The position numbers were made by a program, and so were the translations under genes. The notes beneath the pieces were generated by a model. The model was given only the letters and a program-made list of their open reading frames with translations, did no database searches and was not told where the DNA came from. From the NCBI GenBank assembly GCA_014377905.1, contig JACMOQ010000369.1, positions 1 through 10,514 of the forward strand: a stretch of DNA of 10,514 nt, written 5' to 3'. Shown here one piece after another: positions 1 to 7,083 of the stretch; position 1 is the stretch's first letter; each line of letters begins with the position of its first letter. The DNA comes from Acetobacteraceae bacterium (lineage in GTDB: Bacteria > Pseudomonadota > Alphaproteobacteria > Acetobacterales > Acetobacteraceae).

Positions 1-930
1 CCGCCGACGCTTGCCATGACCTTCCGCATCAACGACGGCCCGTTGGGCGGACGTGAAGGCAAGAAGGTGACATCGCGCCAGATCCGCGATCGCCTGATGC
101 GCGAAACCGAAGGCAACGTCGCCATCAAGGTTACCATCAGCCACGAACATGATGCGTTCGAGGTTGCCGGGCGCGGCGAATTGCAGTTGGGCGTGCTGAT
201 CGAGCAAATGCGCCGCGAAGGCTTTGAACTCACCATCGGCCGCCCCCGCGTGCTGACCCGCGAAAATCCGGAAACCGGCGCCCGCGAGGAGCCGATGGAG
301 GACGTGCTGGTCGATGTGGATGAACCCTACACCGGCGTCGTGGTTGAAAAACTCAGCCGCCGCAAAGGCGTGATGCAGGACATGCGCCCGTCCGGCGGTG
401 GCAAGGTCCGCATGACCTTCCACATGCCGAGCCGCGGCCTGATCGGCTACCACGGCGAATTCCTGACGGACACCCGCGGCTCCGGCATCATGAACCGCAT
501 GTTCGCTGGCTACGCCCCCTGGGTCGGCAACATCGAAGGTCGCCGCAATGGCAGCCTGATTTCCAACTCCGACGGCAACGCGGTGCTGTATTCGCTGTGG
601 TATCTCCAGGAACGCGGCGAGTTGTTCGTCGATCCGGGCGACAAGGTCTATGTCGGCCTGATCCTCGGCCAGCATTCCCGCGACAGTGACCTCGACGTGA
701 ACGTGATCAAGGAAAAGAAGCTCACCAACATCCGCGCCGCCGGCAAGGACGAGGCGATGCTGCTGATCCCGCCGCGCCGGATGAGCCTGGAGCAGGCGAT
801 CGCTTATATCGAAGACGACGAACTAGTTGAGGTAACGCCGAGCGCCATTCGGTTGCGCAAGCGCTATCTCGACCCGCATGAGCGTAAGCGGTTCGAGAAG
901 CGGACGGTTGATATCGACGCGATGGCGTAA
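1..930 (+). CDS. typA: Ribosome-associated GTPase TypA/BipA, C-terminal half (5' end outside window)
   Basis: TypA/BipA is a translational GTPase of the EF-G family. It binds the ribosome and assists large-subunit assembly and growth under stress, notably cold. The frame is open from base 1, so 309 residues are visible and the G domain lies upstream of the window; TypA is usually about 605-615 residues. The visible part begins in the EF-G-like domain III (TSRQIRDRL, then AFEVAGRGELQLGVLIEQMR). It continues through the domain V region (MPSRGLIGYHGEF) into the TypA-specific C-terminal domain (KKLTNIRAAGKDEA, then DDELVEVTPSAIRLRKR near the end). All of these closely match E. coli TypA. The stop is TAA at 928-930. 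No convincing hairpin terminator follows; a dispersed repeat begins 15 bases downstream. The identity is very secure and only the start is missing. Confidence 0.97.
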   Translation, partial: PPTLAMTFRINDGPLGGREGKKVTSRQIRDRLMRETEGNVAIKVTISHEHDAFEVAGRGELQLGVLIEQMRREGFELTIGRPRVLTRENPETGAREEPMEDVLVDVDEPYTGVVVEKLSRRKGVMQDMRPSGGGKVRMTFHMPSRGLIGYHGEFLTDTRGSGIMNRMFAGYAPWVGNIEGRRNGSLISNSDGNAVLYSLWYLQERGELFVDPGDKVYVGLILGQHSRDSDLDVNVIKEKKLTNIRAAGKDEAMLLIPPRRMSLEQAIAYIEDDELVEVTPSAIRLRKRYLDPHERKRFEKRTVDIDAMA

Positions 931-945
931 GGAAGGCACTTAGGT

Positions 946-974
946 CGTCATTGCGGGCCTTTGCGAAGCAATCC
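946..974. repeat. Dispersed intergenic repeat (CGTCATTGCG...CGAAGCAATCC type)
   Basis: The stretch starts CGTCATTGCGGG and ends GCGAAGCAATCCA, with ATTGC and GCAAT as short inverted arms. This signature is found as a widespread short intergenic repeat in many proteobacterial genomes. In wrong-frame translations it produces the familiar peptide DCFA..RNDD, which is visible here on the minus strand. Only one copy is in the window, so its repetitive nature rests on recalled knowledge and is not shown internally. It lies between typA and the carbonic anhydrase gene, where a processed or structured RNA end could form. No function is claimed. Confidence 0.6.
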
Positions 975-1184
975 ATGCCGAGGGATCACGGGTGCCCCAC
1001 TGAAGCAGGCTAGCCGATGGGGGCAAAGTGCTTGGGTAGCCCATGTGCATATCCATGCCCTCGCGCTTGGATGGTGAGCACGGCGCGCGGAATTTGATCT
1101 CCTTCGGTCGGCGGAAACGACGCACGGAATTTGCCCGCCATATGCTCTTGACGTTTGTGCGCAGGATTGCGGTTATGGGCCGAA

Positions 1185-1190
1185 AGGAGA
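1185..1190 (+). promoter_or_regulatory. Ribosome binding site of the gamma-carbonic anhydrase gene
   Basis: AGGAGA lies 6 bases before the ATG at 1197, which is close to ideal spacing. It decides the start: the longer in-frame option at 1155 has no comparable site and would add 14 residues (MCAGLRLWAERRLS) that precede the normal family start MPIYAL. Confidence 0.8.
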
Positions 1191-1196
1191 CTTTCT

Positions 1197-1727
1197 ATGC
1201 CGATCTACGCCCTCGATGACGTGACCCCTGAGCTACCCGACGAAGATCGCTACTGGGTCGCGCCCGATGCCCATGTGATGGGCCGGGTGCGGTTTGCCGA
1301 AGATGTCGGCGTTTGGTTTGGCGCGGTGCTGCGTGGCGATAACGACCTGATCAGCATCGGGGCTCGCAGCAACATCCAGGAAGGCGCGATGCTGCACACC
1401 GATCGCGGCTTCCCGATCATCGTCGGCGAAGACGTTACCATTGGCCATCACGCGATTCTGCACGGCTGCACGGTGGGCGATGGCTCATTGATCGGCATGG
1501 GTGCCACCATCCTCAACGGCGCCAAGATCGGCAAAGGCTGCCTGGTCGGCGCTAATGCGTTGGTGACCGAGGGCAAAGAATTCCCCGATTATTCCATGAT
1601 CATGGGCGCACCAGCCAAGGCAACGCGGGTGCTGGATGAACCCACCGCCGCTCGCCTGCGGTCGGGCGAGAAGAACTACGTCTCCAACTGGCAGCGCTTC
1701 AAAACGGGGCTCCGCCGCATCGACTGA
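1197..1727 (+). CDS. Gamma-class carbonic anhydrase-like hexapeptide-repeat protein (YrdA/PaaY/Cam family)
   Basis: This is a left-handed beta-helix protein of 176 residues, a usual length for the YrdA-like group. Family members form trimers that bind a metal between subunits; some hydrate CO2, while others have different or unknown activities. Visible features are R46-G-D48 at the start of the helix (AVLRGDND), Q61, and the three expected metal-ligand histidines H67 (MLHTD), H84 and H89 (IGHHAILHGC). These correspond to the three zinc/iron histidines of archaeal Cam. Hexapeptide turns follow (IGMGATILNGAKIGKGCLVGANALV), then the conserved MGAPAKATR and a C-terminal helix with NYVSNWQRF. The acidic proton-shuttle loop of Cam is not evident, so enzymatic activity is uncertain. 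No signal peptide is seen, which suggests a cytoplasmic protein. The gene is monocistronic on the plus strand and ends convergently, 87 bases from the stop of the carboxylase gene. Confidence 0.92.
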   Translation: MPIYALDDVTPELPDEDRYWVAPDAHVMGRVRFAEDVGVWFGAVLRGDNDLISIGARSNIQEGAMLHTDRGFPIIVGEDVTIGHHAILHGCTVGDGSLIGMGATILNGAKIGKGCLVGANALVTEGKEFPDYSMIMGAPAKATRVLDEPTAARLRSGEKNYVSNWQRFKTGLRRID

Positions 1728-1814
1728 TCGCGCTATTGCGGGGCAGGCTCCGTGTCGGGCGAGAACGCTCCTGGCCATTGGCGGTCCTGGCGATCAGGGT
1801 GGTGTCCATGCCGA

Positions 1815-4800
1815 TCACCATGTGTCCACGAACGGATACTTTTTGCCCGTTCGCGATGGTGTCGGCGGCACCCGCTTCAAGCCACGGGCAAGCCAGCCGC
1901 GCGTTTCGGCGGGATCGATGACATCGTCCAAGCCGCCGCCGGTTACCGCGTTCACCGCCCGCGCGCTTTCGTAAGCGTCCGCCACCCGCCGGTCGAATTC
2001 GTCGCGCCGCGCCGCGGGGTCGGCAATCGCCGCGAGTTCATTGCGGTATCCGAGTTTAACCGACCCCTCGATATTCATGCCGGCAAACTCGGCCGTTGGC
2101 CACGCCACGGTGAAAAACCCGATCAGCGTGCTGGCGCCGCACATGGCCTGGCCGCCCAAGCCATAGGCTTTGCGCGCGATGACGCAGAACAGCGGCACTG
2201 TCAGGTTGGCACCGACATTGAATAGGCGCACGCAATGCCGCACCAGCGCCGTCCGTTCGGCATCCGGTCCGACCATAATGCCGGGACAATCCATCAGGCT
2301 GAGCACCGGGATGTCGAAGGCATCACAAAGCTGGAGGAAGCGCGCGCCCTTATCGGCACCATCAGAATCGATCGCGCCGGCCAGATGATGCGGATTGTTG
2401 GCGATCACCCCCATCGGCTTGCCCTCGATGCGGATGAAGGCGGTGATGATACCGATGCCGAATTTCTCCCGGATTTCGAGCACGGAATCCTTGTCGGCAA
2501 TGGTGTGAAGGATTTCCCGCATATCATAGAGCCGCAACCGGTTTTCCGGAACCGCATGGCGCAATGTGCGCTGGTCGTGCGCTTCCCATTCGGTCGTCGC
2601 GCCCTGGAAATAGGATAGGTATTTCTTCGCGGTCTGTACCGCCGCCGCCTCGTCCTTGACCAAAATATCGACGACACCATTGGGAACCTGGAACGACATC
2701 GGCCCGACTTCCTCGGGCGTGTAGATGCCAAGCCCGCCACCCTCGATCATCGCCGGGCCACCCATCGCGAGGGTGGTGCCCTCGGTCGCGATGATGACGT
2801 CACAACAGGCCACCAGCGCGGTATTGCCGGCAAAGCAGCGGCCATTAACCACGGCAATCATCGGCACCAGCCCGCTCAGTTGGGACAGGCTGGTGAAGGT
2901 GTGGGTGTCCATCGCCACGCGCGGGCCGGTATGGTCATCGCCCGGCCGGCCGCCGCCGCCTTCGCCGAACAAGATCAGCGGCAGACGGAAACGCTGCGCC
3001 AGCACGAACATGCGGTCCTGCTTGTAGTGGTTGCGCCCACCCTGGGTCCCGGCCAGCACGGTGTAGTCGTAATGCACCAGGGCCACACGCGCGGTTTGTT
3101 CGCCGAACAGGTCGGCGTTGACGGTGCACATCCCCGCGATCAGCCCATCCGCCGGGGTGTTTTTGCGAAGCGTATCCATATCGTGACGCTGATGCTGGCG
3201 GGCGACGATCAGGGGCCAGTATTCATCGAACGATCCGGCATCGACGAGTTCGGCGATATTCTCCCGCGGCATCCGGTACCCGCGTCCGCGCCGGCGTCGC
3301 ACTGCCTCGGGACGATTTTCATCGAGGGTCAAGGCGTGGCGCGCGATGTTTTCCTGCAAATCCGGACGGATGAAATCAGGGTCGAGCGCCGCGATGGCCG
3401 CTATTGCACCGCCTGCCACATCGGCCTGCTCGACAAACACAATCGGGTAGCCTTCGCGCACCACATCGCCTGCCACCATGGTAACGCCGCGCACGATGCC
3501 GCTATGGGGGGCGGCGATGACGTGCTCCATCTTCATCGCCTCAACCACCGCCAATTGCTGGCCCTGTTGGACCTCATCACCGACAGCGACGTTGATCGCA
3601 ATGATGGTGCCCTGGATTGGGCTGGCAACGCCGGCCGATCCATTGGGGCCGACCATCTCTGGTGGCGCTGGCTTTTCTTCCACCGCATGCTCGGCTTTGA
3701 CCTGGGCATCATGGGCAAACAGCGCCAGCGGATCGCGGCTGGTGACCCGTGCGCCGGCAAACCCGCCCGCGGCGGCGGGTGCTGCAACCGGGGCCGCCAT
3801 GAACCGATCGCGGCCTTCCGGCACGGCTGCCAGCGCGGCCAAATTTTCATCGACCCAGCTTGTGTGAACACCATCCGCGGTAAAGTCGGGATGGGCGAGA
3901 ATATTTTGCAGGAACGGGATATTCGTTCCAACACCTTCGAGGCGGAATTCGCTCAACGCCCGCTTAGTCTTGCCGACCGCATCAATGAAGTTCGATGTCG
4001 AAGACCGGCAAATCACCTTGGCGAGCAGCGAGTCAAACGCATCGCTAGTTTTATATCCGGCATAACCGAAGCCATCGGTGCGCACGCCGGGGCCGTTGGG
4101 GGCTTCATACACCGTGAGCGTGCCGCCAGCCGGGCGGAAGGTGCCGTTCGGTCGCAAGGTTTCCATGTTGACCCGGGCCTGTATGGCGTACCCGCGCAAG
4201 CGGATCGGCGCATCGAGACCAAGGGCTGCCAGGCTATCCCCCTCGGCGAGGCGGATCTGGGTTTGCACCAGGTCAACCCCGGTGACTTCTTCGGTGACCG
4301 TGTGTTCAACCTGCAAGCGGGCATTGGCTTCGATGAACACGAACGGTTGCACGCCAGGGCGGCCGGAGACATCGACGAGAAACTCAAACGTCCCGAGGTT
4401 GGCGTAGCCTACGCCGCGCGCGAAGCGCGCCGCCGCATCCAGGATAGCCTCGCGAATACCGCTATCCAGGCCGGGCGCGGGGGCGATTTCGATGACTTTC
4501 TGAAACCGCCGTTGCACGCTGCATTCGCGCTCGCCAAGGTGCATCACGTTGCCTGCACGATCGCCGAGCACCTGGACCTCGATATGCCGGGCGCGGGGGA
4601 TGAACTCCTCAACATAGACATCTTCCCGACCGAACGCGGCACGGGCTTCGGATTGACAACGCTTGAACGCATTGTCGATATCGCCGGCCACCAGCACTGC
4701 CCTGGTGCCCCGCCCGCCGCCGCCGGCCACCGCCTTGATGATCATTGCGCCGCCGTCACCCAGGGTCGCGAAGAAGGCGTGGGCTTCGTCCAGCGTAATT

Positions 4801-5210
4801 GCGTGGTCCAGGCCCCTGATCACCGGCACCCCCGCGGCTATCGCTGCTTGCCGGGCGCGCGCCTTGTCGCCGAACAGATCGAGATGGTCTGGGTTGGGAC
4901 CGACAAACAACAATCCCGCCTCGGCGCAGGCGCGGGCGAAATCGGCCCGTTCGGCGAGGAAGCCGTAACCCGGATGCACCCCGTTTGCCCCAGTCGCGAC
5001 CGCTGCTGCAACAATGCCCGCAATGTCGAGATAAGGCGCGGGGCCTTTTCCGATCAGCGCGAAGGCTTCATCTGCGACGCGGACATGCAGGCTCATTGCG
5101 TCATCTTCGGAATGCACCGCTACGGTGGGGATGCCAAGATCGGCCGCCGCGCGGGCAATGCGGATGGCAATTTCGCCACGGTTGGCAATCAGAAGTTTTT
5201 TCAGGCGCAT
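1815..5210 (-). CDS. Single-chain multidomain acyl-CoA carboxylase (biotin carboxylase-BCCP-carboxyltransferase fusion, LCC type)
   Basis: One 1131-residue protein carries a whole biotin-dependent carboxylase. Residues 1-460 are biotin carboxylase: LIANRGEIAIRIAR at 7-20, ATP-grasp glycine loop GGGGRG at 163-168, and active-site segment EANARLQVEHTVTE at 294-307. A short Ala/Pro-rich linker follows. Residues 526-594 are the biotin carrier domain, with biotinylation motif E-A-M-K560-M (K560 codon at 3531-3533). Residues 640-1131 are a complete carboxyltransferase with two crotonase folds: GEGGGGRPGDD at 749-759, GRCFAGNTALVACCD at 790-804, then DCPGIMVGPDAE at 974-985 and RKAYGLGGQAMCG at 1013-1025. 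The architecture matches the homohexameric long-chain acyl-CoA carboxylase (LCC) known from Mycobacterium avium subsp. paratuberculosis. The substrate cannot be read from sequence; acetyl-, propionyl- or longer acyl-CoA are possible. The ATG at 5208-5210 fits the family N-terminus MRLKKLLIANRGE, although no strong ribosome site precedes it. The frame extends to 5330, but those 40 extra residues look non-coding. Confidence 0.93.
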   Translation of the reverse strand: MRLKKLLIANRGEIAIRIARAAADLGIPTVAVHSEDDAMSLHVRVADEAFALIGKGPAPYLDIAGIVAAAVATGANGVHPGYGFLAERADFARACAEAGLLFVGPNPDHLDLFGDKARARQAAIAAGVPVIRGLDHAITLDEAHAFFATLGDGGAMIIKAVAGGGGRGTRAVLVAGDIDNAFKRCQSEARAAFGREDVYVEEFIPRARHIEVQVLGDRAGNVMHLGERECSVQRRFQKVIEIAPAPGLDSGIREAILDAAARFARGVGYANLGTFEFLVDVSGRPGVQPFVFIEANARLQVEHTVTEEVTGVDLVQTQIRLAEGDSLAALGLDAPIRLRGYAIQARVNMETLRPNGTFRPAGGTLTVYEAPNGPGVRTDGFGYAGYKTSDAFDSLLAKVICRSSTSNFIDAVGKTKRALSEFRLEGVGTNIPFLQNILAHPDFTADGVHTSWVDENLAALAAVPEGRDRFMAAPVAAPAAAGGFAGARVTSRDPLALFAHDAQVKAEHAVEEKPAPPEMVGPNGSAGVASPIQGTIIAINVAVGDEVQQGQQLAVVEAMKMEHVIAAPHSGIVRGVTMVAGDVVREGYPIVFVEQADVAGGAIAAIAALDPDFIRPDLQENIARHALTLDENRPEAVRRRRGRGYRMPRENIAELVDAGSFDEYWPLIVARQHQRHDMDTLRKNTPADGLIAGMCTVNADLFGEQTARVALVHYDYTVLAGTQGGRNHYKQDRMFVLAQRFRLPLILFGEGGGGRPGDDHTGPRVAMDTHTFTSLSQLSGLVPMIAVVNGRCFAGNTALVACCDVIIATEGTTLAMGGPAMIEGGGLGIYTPEEVGPMSFQVPNGVVDILVKDEAAAVQTAKKYLSYFQGATTEWEAHDQRTLRHAVPENRLRLYDMREILHTIADKDSVLEIREKFGIGIITAFIRIEGKPMGVIANNPHHLAGAIDSDGADKGARFLQLCDAFDIPVLSLMDCPGIMVGPDAERTALVRHCVRLFNVGANLTVPLFCVIARKAYGLGGQAMCGASTLIGFFTVAWPTAEFAGMNIEGSVKLGYRNELAAIADPAARRDEFDRRVADAYESARAVNAVTGGGLDDVIDPAETRGWLARGLKRVPPTPSRTGKKYPFVDTW

Positions 5211-5382
5211 GTGATGTTCTCGCGAAGGGGTTGGACGGCCCTGGTGCCGATGATGCTGTGATCCAGCCAGGCGGCATAGGCGTCCTTCACTATTGATTGG
5301 GTGGCTTGTCCCCTGCGACCATCGTGCCACGATTTACGCGCCCGGCAACCCCACATCTGGGACTTGACGGCGCGCGGCGGGC

Positions 5383-5388
5383 GGAGGA
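5383..5388 (+). promoter_or_regulatory. Ribosome binding site of the M19 dipeptidase gene
   Basis: GGAGGA lies 10 bases before the ATG at 5399 and 4 bases before an in-frame GTG at 5393. It supports a start in this short interval and argues against the upstream in-frame ATG at 5297. Confidence 0.65.
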
Positions 5389-5398
5389 CCGTGTGTTT

Positions 5399-6412
5399 AT
5401 GATTGATGCATCCGACCTCCACCGCAGCCTGCTCACCATCGATACGCATATCGATATCCCGTTCCCGGATGGCCCGAACTTCTTTCAAGACGGCAAACGC
5501 AAGGTTGACTTGCCGAAAATGAAACGTGGCCAGTTGGCCGCGGGATGTTTCGCGGCCTACATCGCGCAAGGCCTGCGCACGCCAGATGCCTACAAGTCCG
5601 CAGTCGTGCGCACTACCGCGATGCTGCGGGCCATCAACGCGATGGGCGCCACCAATGAAGGGGCGCGGGTCTGTGTCACTGCCGACGAAATCAACAAGGC
5701 CCATGACGACGGCGTCACCATCGTGGTGCCTTGCGTCGAAAACGGCCAATCGATCGGCGGCGACGTCGCCAATCTGGCGATTTTTTATGACCTTGGGGCC
5801 CGCTACCTCACCTTAACCCATTTCGGCCATAACGCGCTGGCTGACAGCTCCAATCCGCGCGCCGATCTGGCCGACGTGGCGGAAGAACATGGTGGGCTGT
5901 CCGATCTCGGGCGGTCCGTGGTCGGCGAGCTCAACCGGCTCGGCATGCTGGTCGACATCGCGCATACTTCCAAAAAAACCATGATGCAGTCGGCGTTGCT
6001 ATCGCGCACCCCGGTGCTGTCGACCCATTCATGCATCAAGGCGCTGTGCGACAACGCCCGTAATGTCGATGACGAACAGCTCGACATGCTGGCCCAGGTC
6101 GGCGGTGTGGTGCAGGTGACAGCGGTGCCGGCGTTCCTGAAAACTGGCGGCAAGGCCGATACGGTCACGGTTGCTGACTACTGCGACCATGTCGATTACG
6201 CGGTGAAGCGGATCGGCATTGCCCATGTCGGGATATCATCCGACTTCGATGGCGGCGGTGGCTTCGTCGGCTGGTTCGACGCGAGCGAGAGCGCCAATAT
6301 CACCAGCGAACTGGTGCAACGTGGATATGGCGCCAGTGATATCGCGGCGCTGTGGGGTGGGAACTTCATGCGGTTGCTGCGGTTGGCTGAGGCGCGCAAG
6401 GGCACTGCATAA
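5399..6412 (+). CDS. Membrane dipeptidase-like metallopeptidase, family M19 (renal dipeptidase type)
   Basis: The protein has 337 residues and belongs to the amidohydrolase fold with a two-zinc site. M19 enzymes hydrolyse dipeptides, including ones with D-residues or dehydro bonds at the C-terminal side. The metal ligands expected from human renal dipeptidase can be placed: H17 and D19 (DTHID), bridging E114 (CVENGQS), H189 (DIAH), H210 (STHS), and D282 in SSDFDGGGG at 280-288. The lid/substrate region LTHFGHNALADS (139-150) and the DNARNVDDE segment (218-226) are also typical. No signal peptide or membrane segment is visible, so a cytoplasmic enzyme is likely despite the family name. The ATG at 5399 is chosen because family homology begins at LHRSLLTIDTHID; GTG at 5393 is possible and would add two residues. 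The gene is divergent from the carboxylase gene (188 bases between starts) and convergent with maf, only 18 bases apart. The physiological substrate is unknown. Confidence 0.92.
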   Translation: MIDASDLHRSLLTIDTHIDIPFPDGPNFFQDGKRKVDLPKMKRGQLAAGCFAAYIAQGLRTPDAYKSAVVRTTAMLRAINAMGATNEGARVCVTADEINKAHDDGVTIVVPCVENGQSIGGDVANLAIFYDLGARYLTLTHFGHNALADSSNPRADLADVAEEHGGLSDLGRSVVGELNRLGMLVDIAHTSKKTMMQSALLSRTPVLSTHSCIKALCDNARNVDDEQLDMLAQVGGVVQVTAVPAFLKTGGKADTVTVADYCDHVDYAVKRIGIAHVGISSDFDGGGGFVGWFDASESANITSELVQRGYGASDIAALWGGNFMRLLRLAEARKGTA

Positions 6413-6430
6413 ACAAGTCCTGCGGTCTAA

Positions 6431-7024
6431 TCAGTTTGGCAAGTATCCAATCCGCCGCAGAAATCCCAGCAACGGCAGGAGCGGTAGCCCAAGAATTGCA
6501 CTATGATGGCCGTCGATGCGTTCAAACAACTGGATACCTTGATCTTCCAGGCGATAAGCGCCCACCGTGGTGGTCGCGTGGTGGCCCTCAGCTGTGAGGT
6601 AGCTGTCCAGAAACGCATCGGAAAAATCCCGCATGGTCAGCAATGGCTCCTCGACATGCTGCCAAAGGTTTTGGTTCCCCCGCAGACAGATCGTCGCGGT
6701 TACCAGGCGATGGGTGCGGTTGCGCAGGCGACGGAGATGCGATCGCGCTTCAGCACTATCGACGGGCTTGTCGAACCAGTCATTTCCACAAACCAAGATC
6801 TGATCACCACCGATAACCAGCACGTCTGGATGATCGCGGGTGATTTTTTCGGCTTTCAGACGAGCGAGTTGCATGGCGGTTCCAGCCACATTCTGGCCCG
6901 ACAGGATTGCCGCGTGTTTGACGGCGCCTTCATCGATATACGCAGGCATCGCCGTGAAAGGGATACCCGCGCCGCGCAACAGCCCGGCCCGATAGGGCGA
7001 TTGGCTGGCTAAGATCAGCTTCAT
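6431..7024 (-). CDS. maf: Maf-family nucleotide pyrophosphatase (YceF-like subtype)
   Basis: Maf/YceF proteins hydrolyse modified or non-canonical nucleoside triphosphates to monophosphates. Overexpression of founding members blocks septation, hence the old name septum formation inhibitor. The protein has 197 residues, the usual family length. The N-terminal motif is ASQSPYR (6-12), then acidic D31-E32, GGDQILV (72-78), D85-K86-P87, and the C-terminal block GAYRLEDQGIQLFERIDG (155-172) with GLPLLPLLGFLRR (179-191). The aromatic residue after SP and the Asp-Gln pair in the second motif resemble E. coli YceF (SPWR, SDQV, described as an m7GTP pyrophosphatase) rather than YhdE (SPRR, ADTVV); substrate choice is inferred from this. 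The ATG at 7022-7024 follows GAAGGAC (7034-7040) with 9 bases between. It lies 59 bases downstream of the DUF299 gene on the same strand and is probably cotranscribed with it. Confidence 0.93.
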   Translation of the reverse strand: MKLILASQSPYRAGLLRGAGIPFTAMPAYIDEGAVKHAAILSGQNVAGTAMQLARLKAEKITRDHPDVLVIGGDQILVCGNDWFDKPVDSAEARSHLRRLRNRTHRLVTATICLRGNQNLWQHVEEPLLTMRDFSDAFLDSYLTAEGHHATTTVGAYRLEDQGIQLFERIDGHHSAILGLPLLPLLGFLRRIGYLPN

Positions 7025-7033
7025 CAAAACTAT

Positions 7034-7040
7034 GTCCTTC
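7034..7040 (-). promoter_or_regulatory. Ribosome binding site of maf
   Basis: On the minus strand GAAGGAC lies 9 bases before the ATG at 7024. It supports the start MKLILASQS over the in-frame upstream ATG at 7114, which would lie inside the DUF299 coding sequence. Confidence 0.6.
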
Positions 7041-7083
7041 AAGGCACCAAACCACCGGCTACACCATGAAACGCTTTTTTTCT

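Noticed and set aside
940..1125. Small minus-strand ORF ending in the peptide WIASQRPAMTT, and the 722-976 minus-strand ORF starting MDCFAKARNDD
   Set aside because: Both contain the characteristic mistranslation of the dispersed repeat at 946-974, and the second is otherwise antisense to typA.
1088..1137. Repeated CGGAATTTG at 1088 and 1125, with CGGAATTTGCCCG again at 10253-10265 inside hemH
   Set aside because: A shared 13-mer between two places in 10 kb is expected about once by chance, and the third copy is ordinary ferrochelatase coding sequence.
1728..1814. Possible bidirectional terminator between the convergent carbonic anhydrase and carboxylase genes
   Set aside because: Only short arms such as GGTG/CACC are visible and there is no T-run, so I cannot support a terminator call.
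2880..5261. A 793-codon open frame on the plus strand, antisense to the carboxylase gene
   Set aside because: It is the complement of a GC-rich gene with strong third-position bias. Its translation is rich in His, Arg and Gly with no recognisable domain, whereas the minus-strand frame matches carboxylase motifs throughout.
5364..5369. TTGACG as a -35 box for the dipeptidase gene
   Set aside because: There is no acceptable -10 element about 17 bases downstream; that position is already the ribosome site and start codon region.
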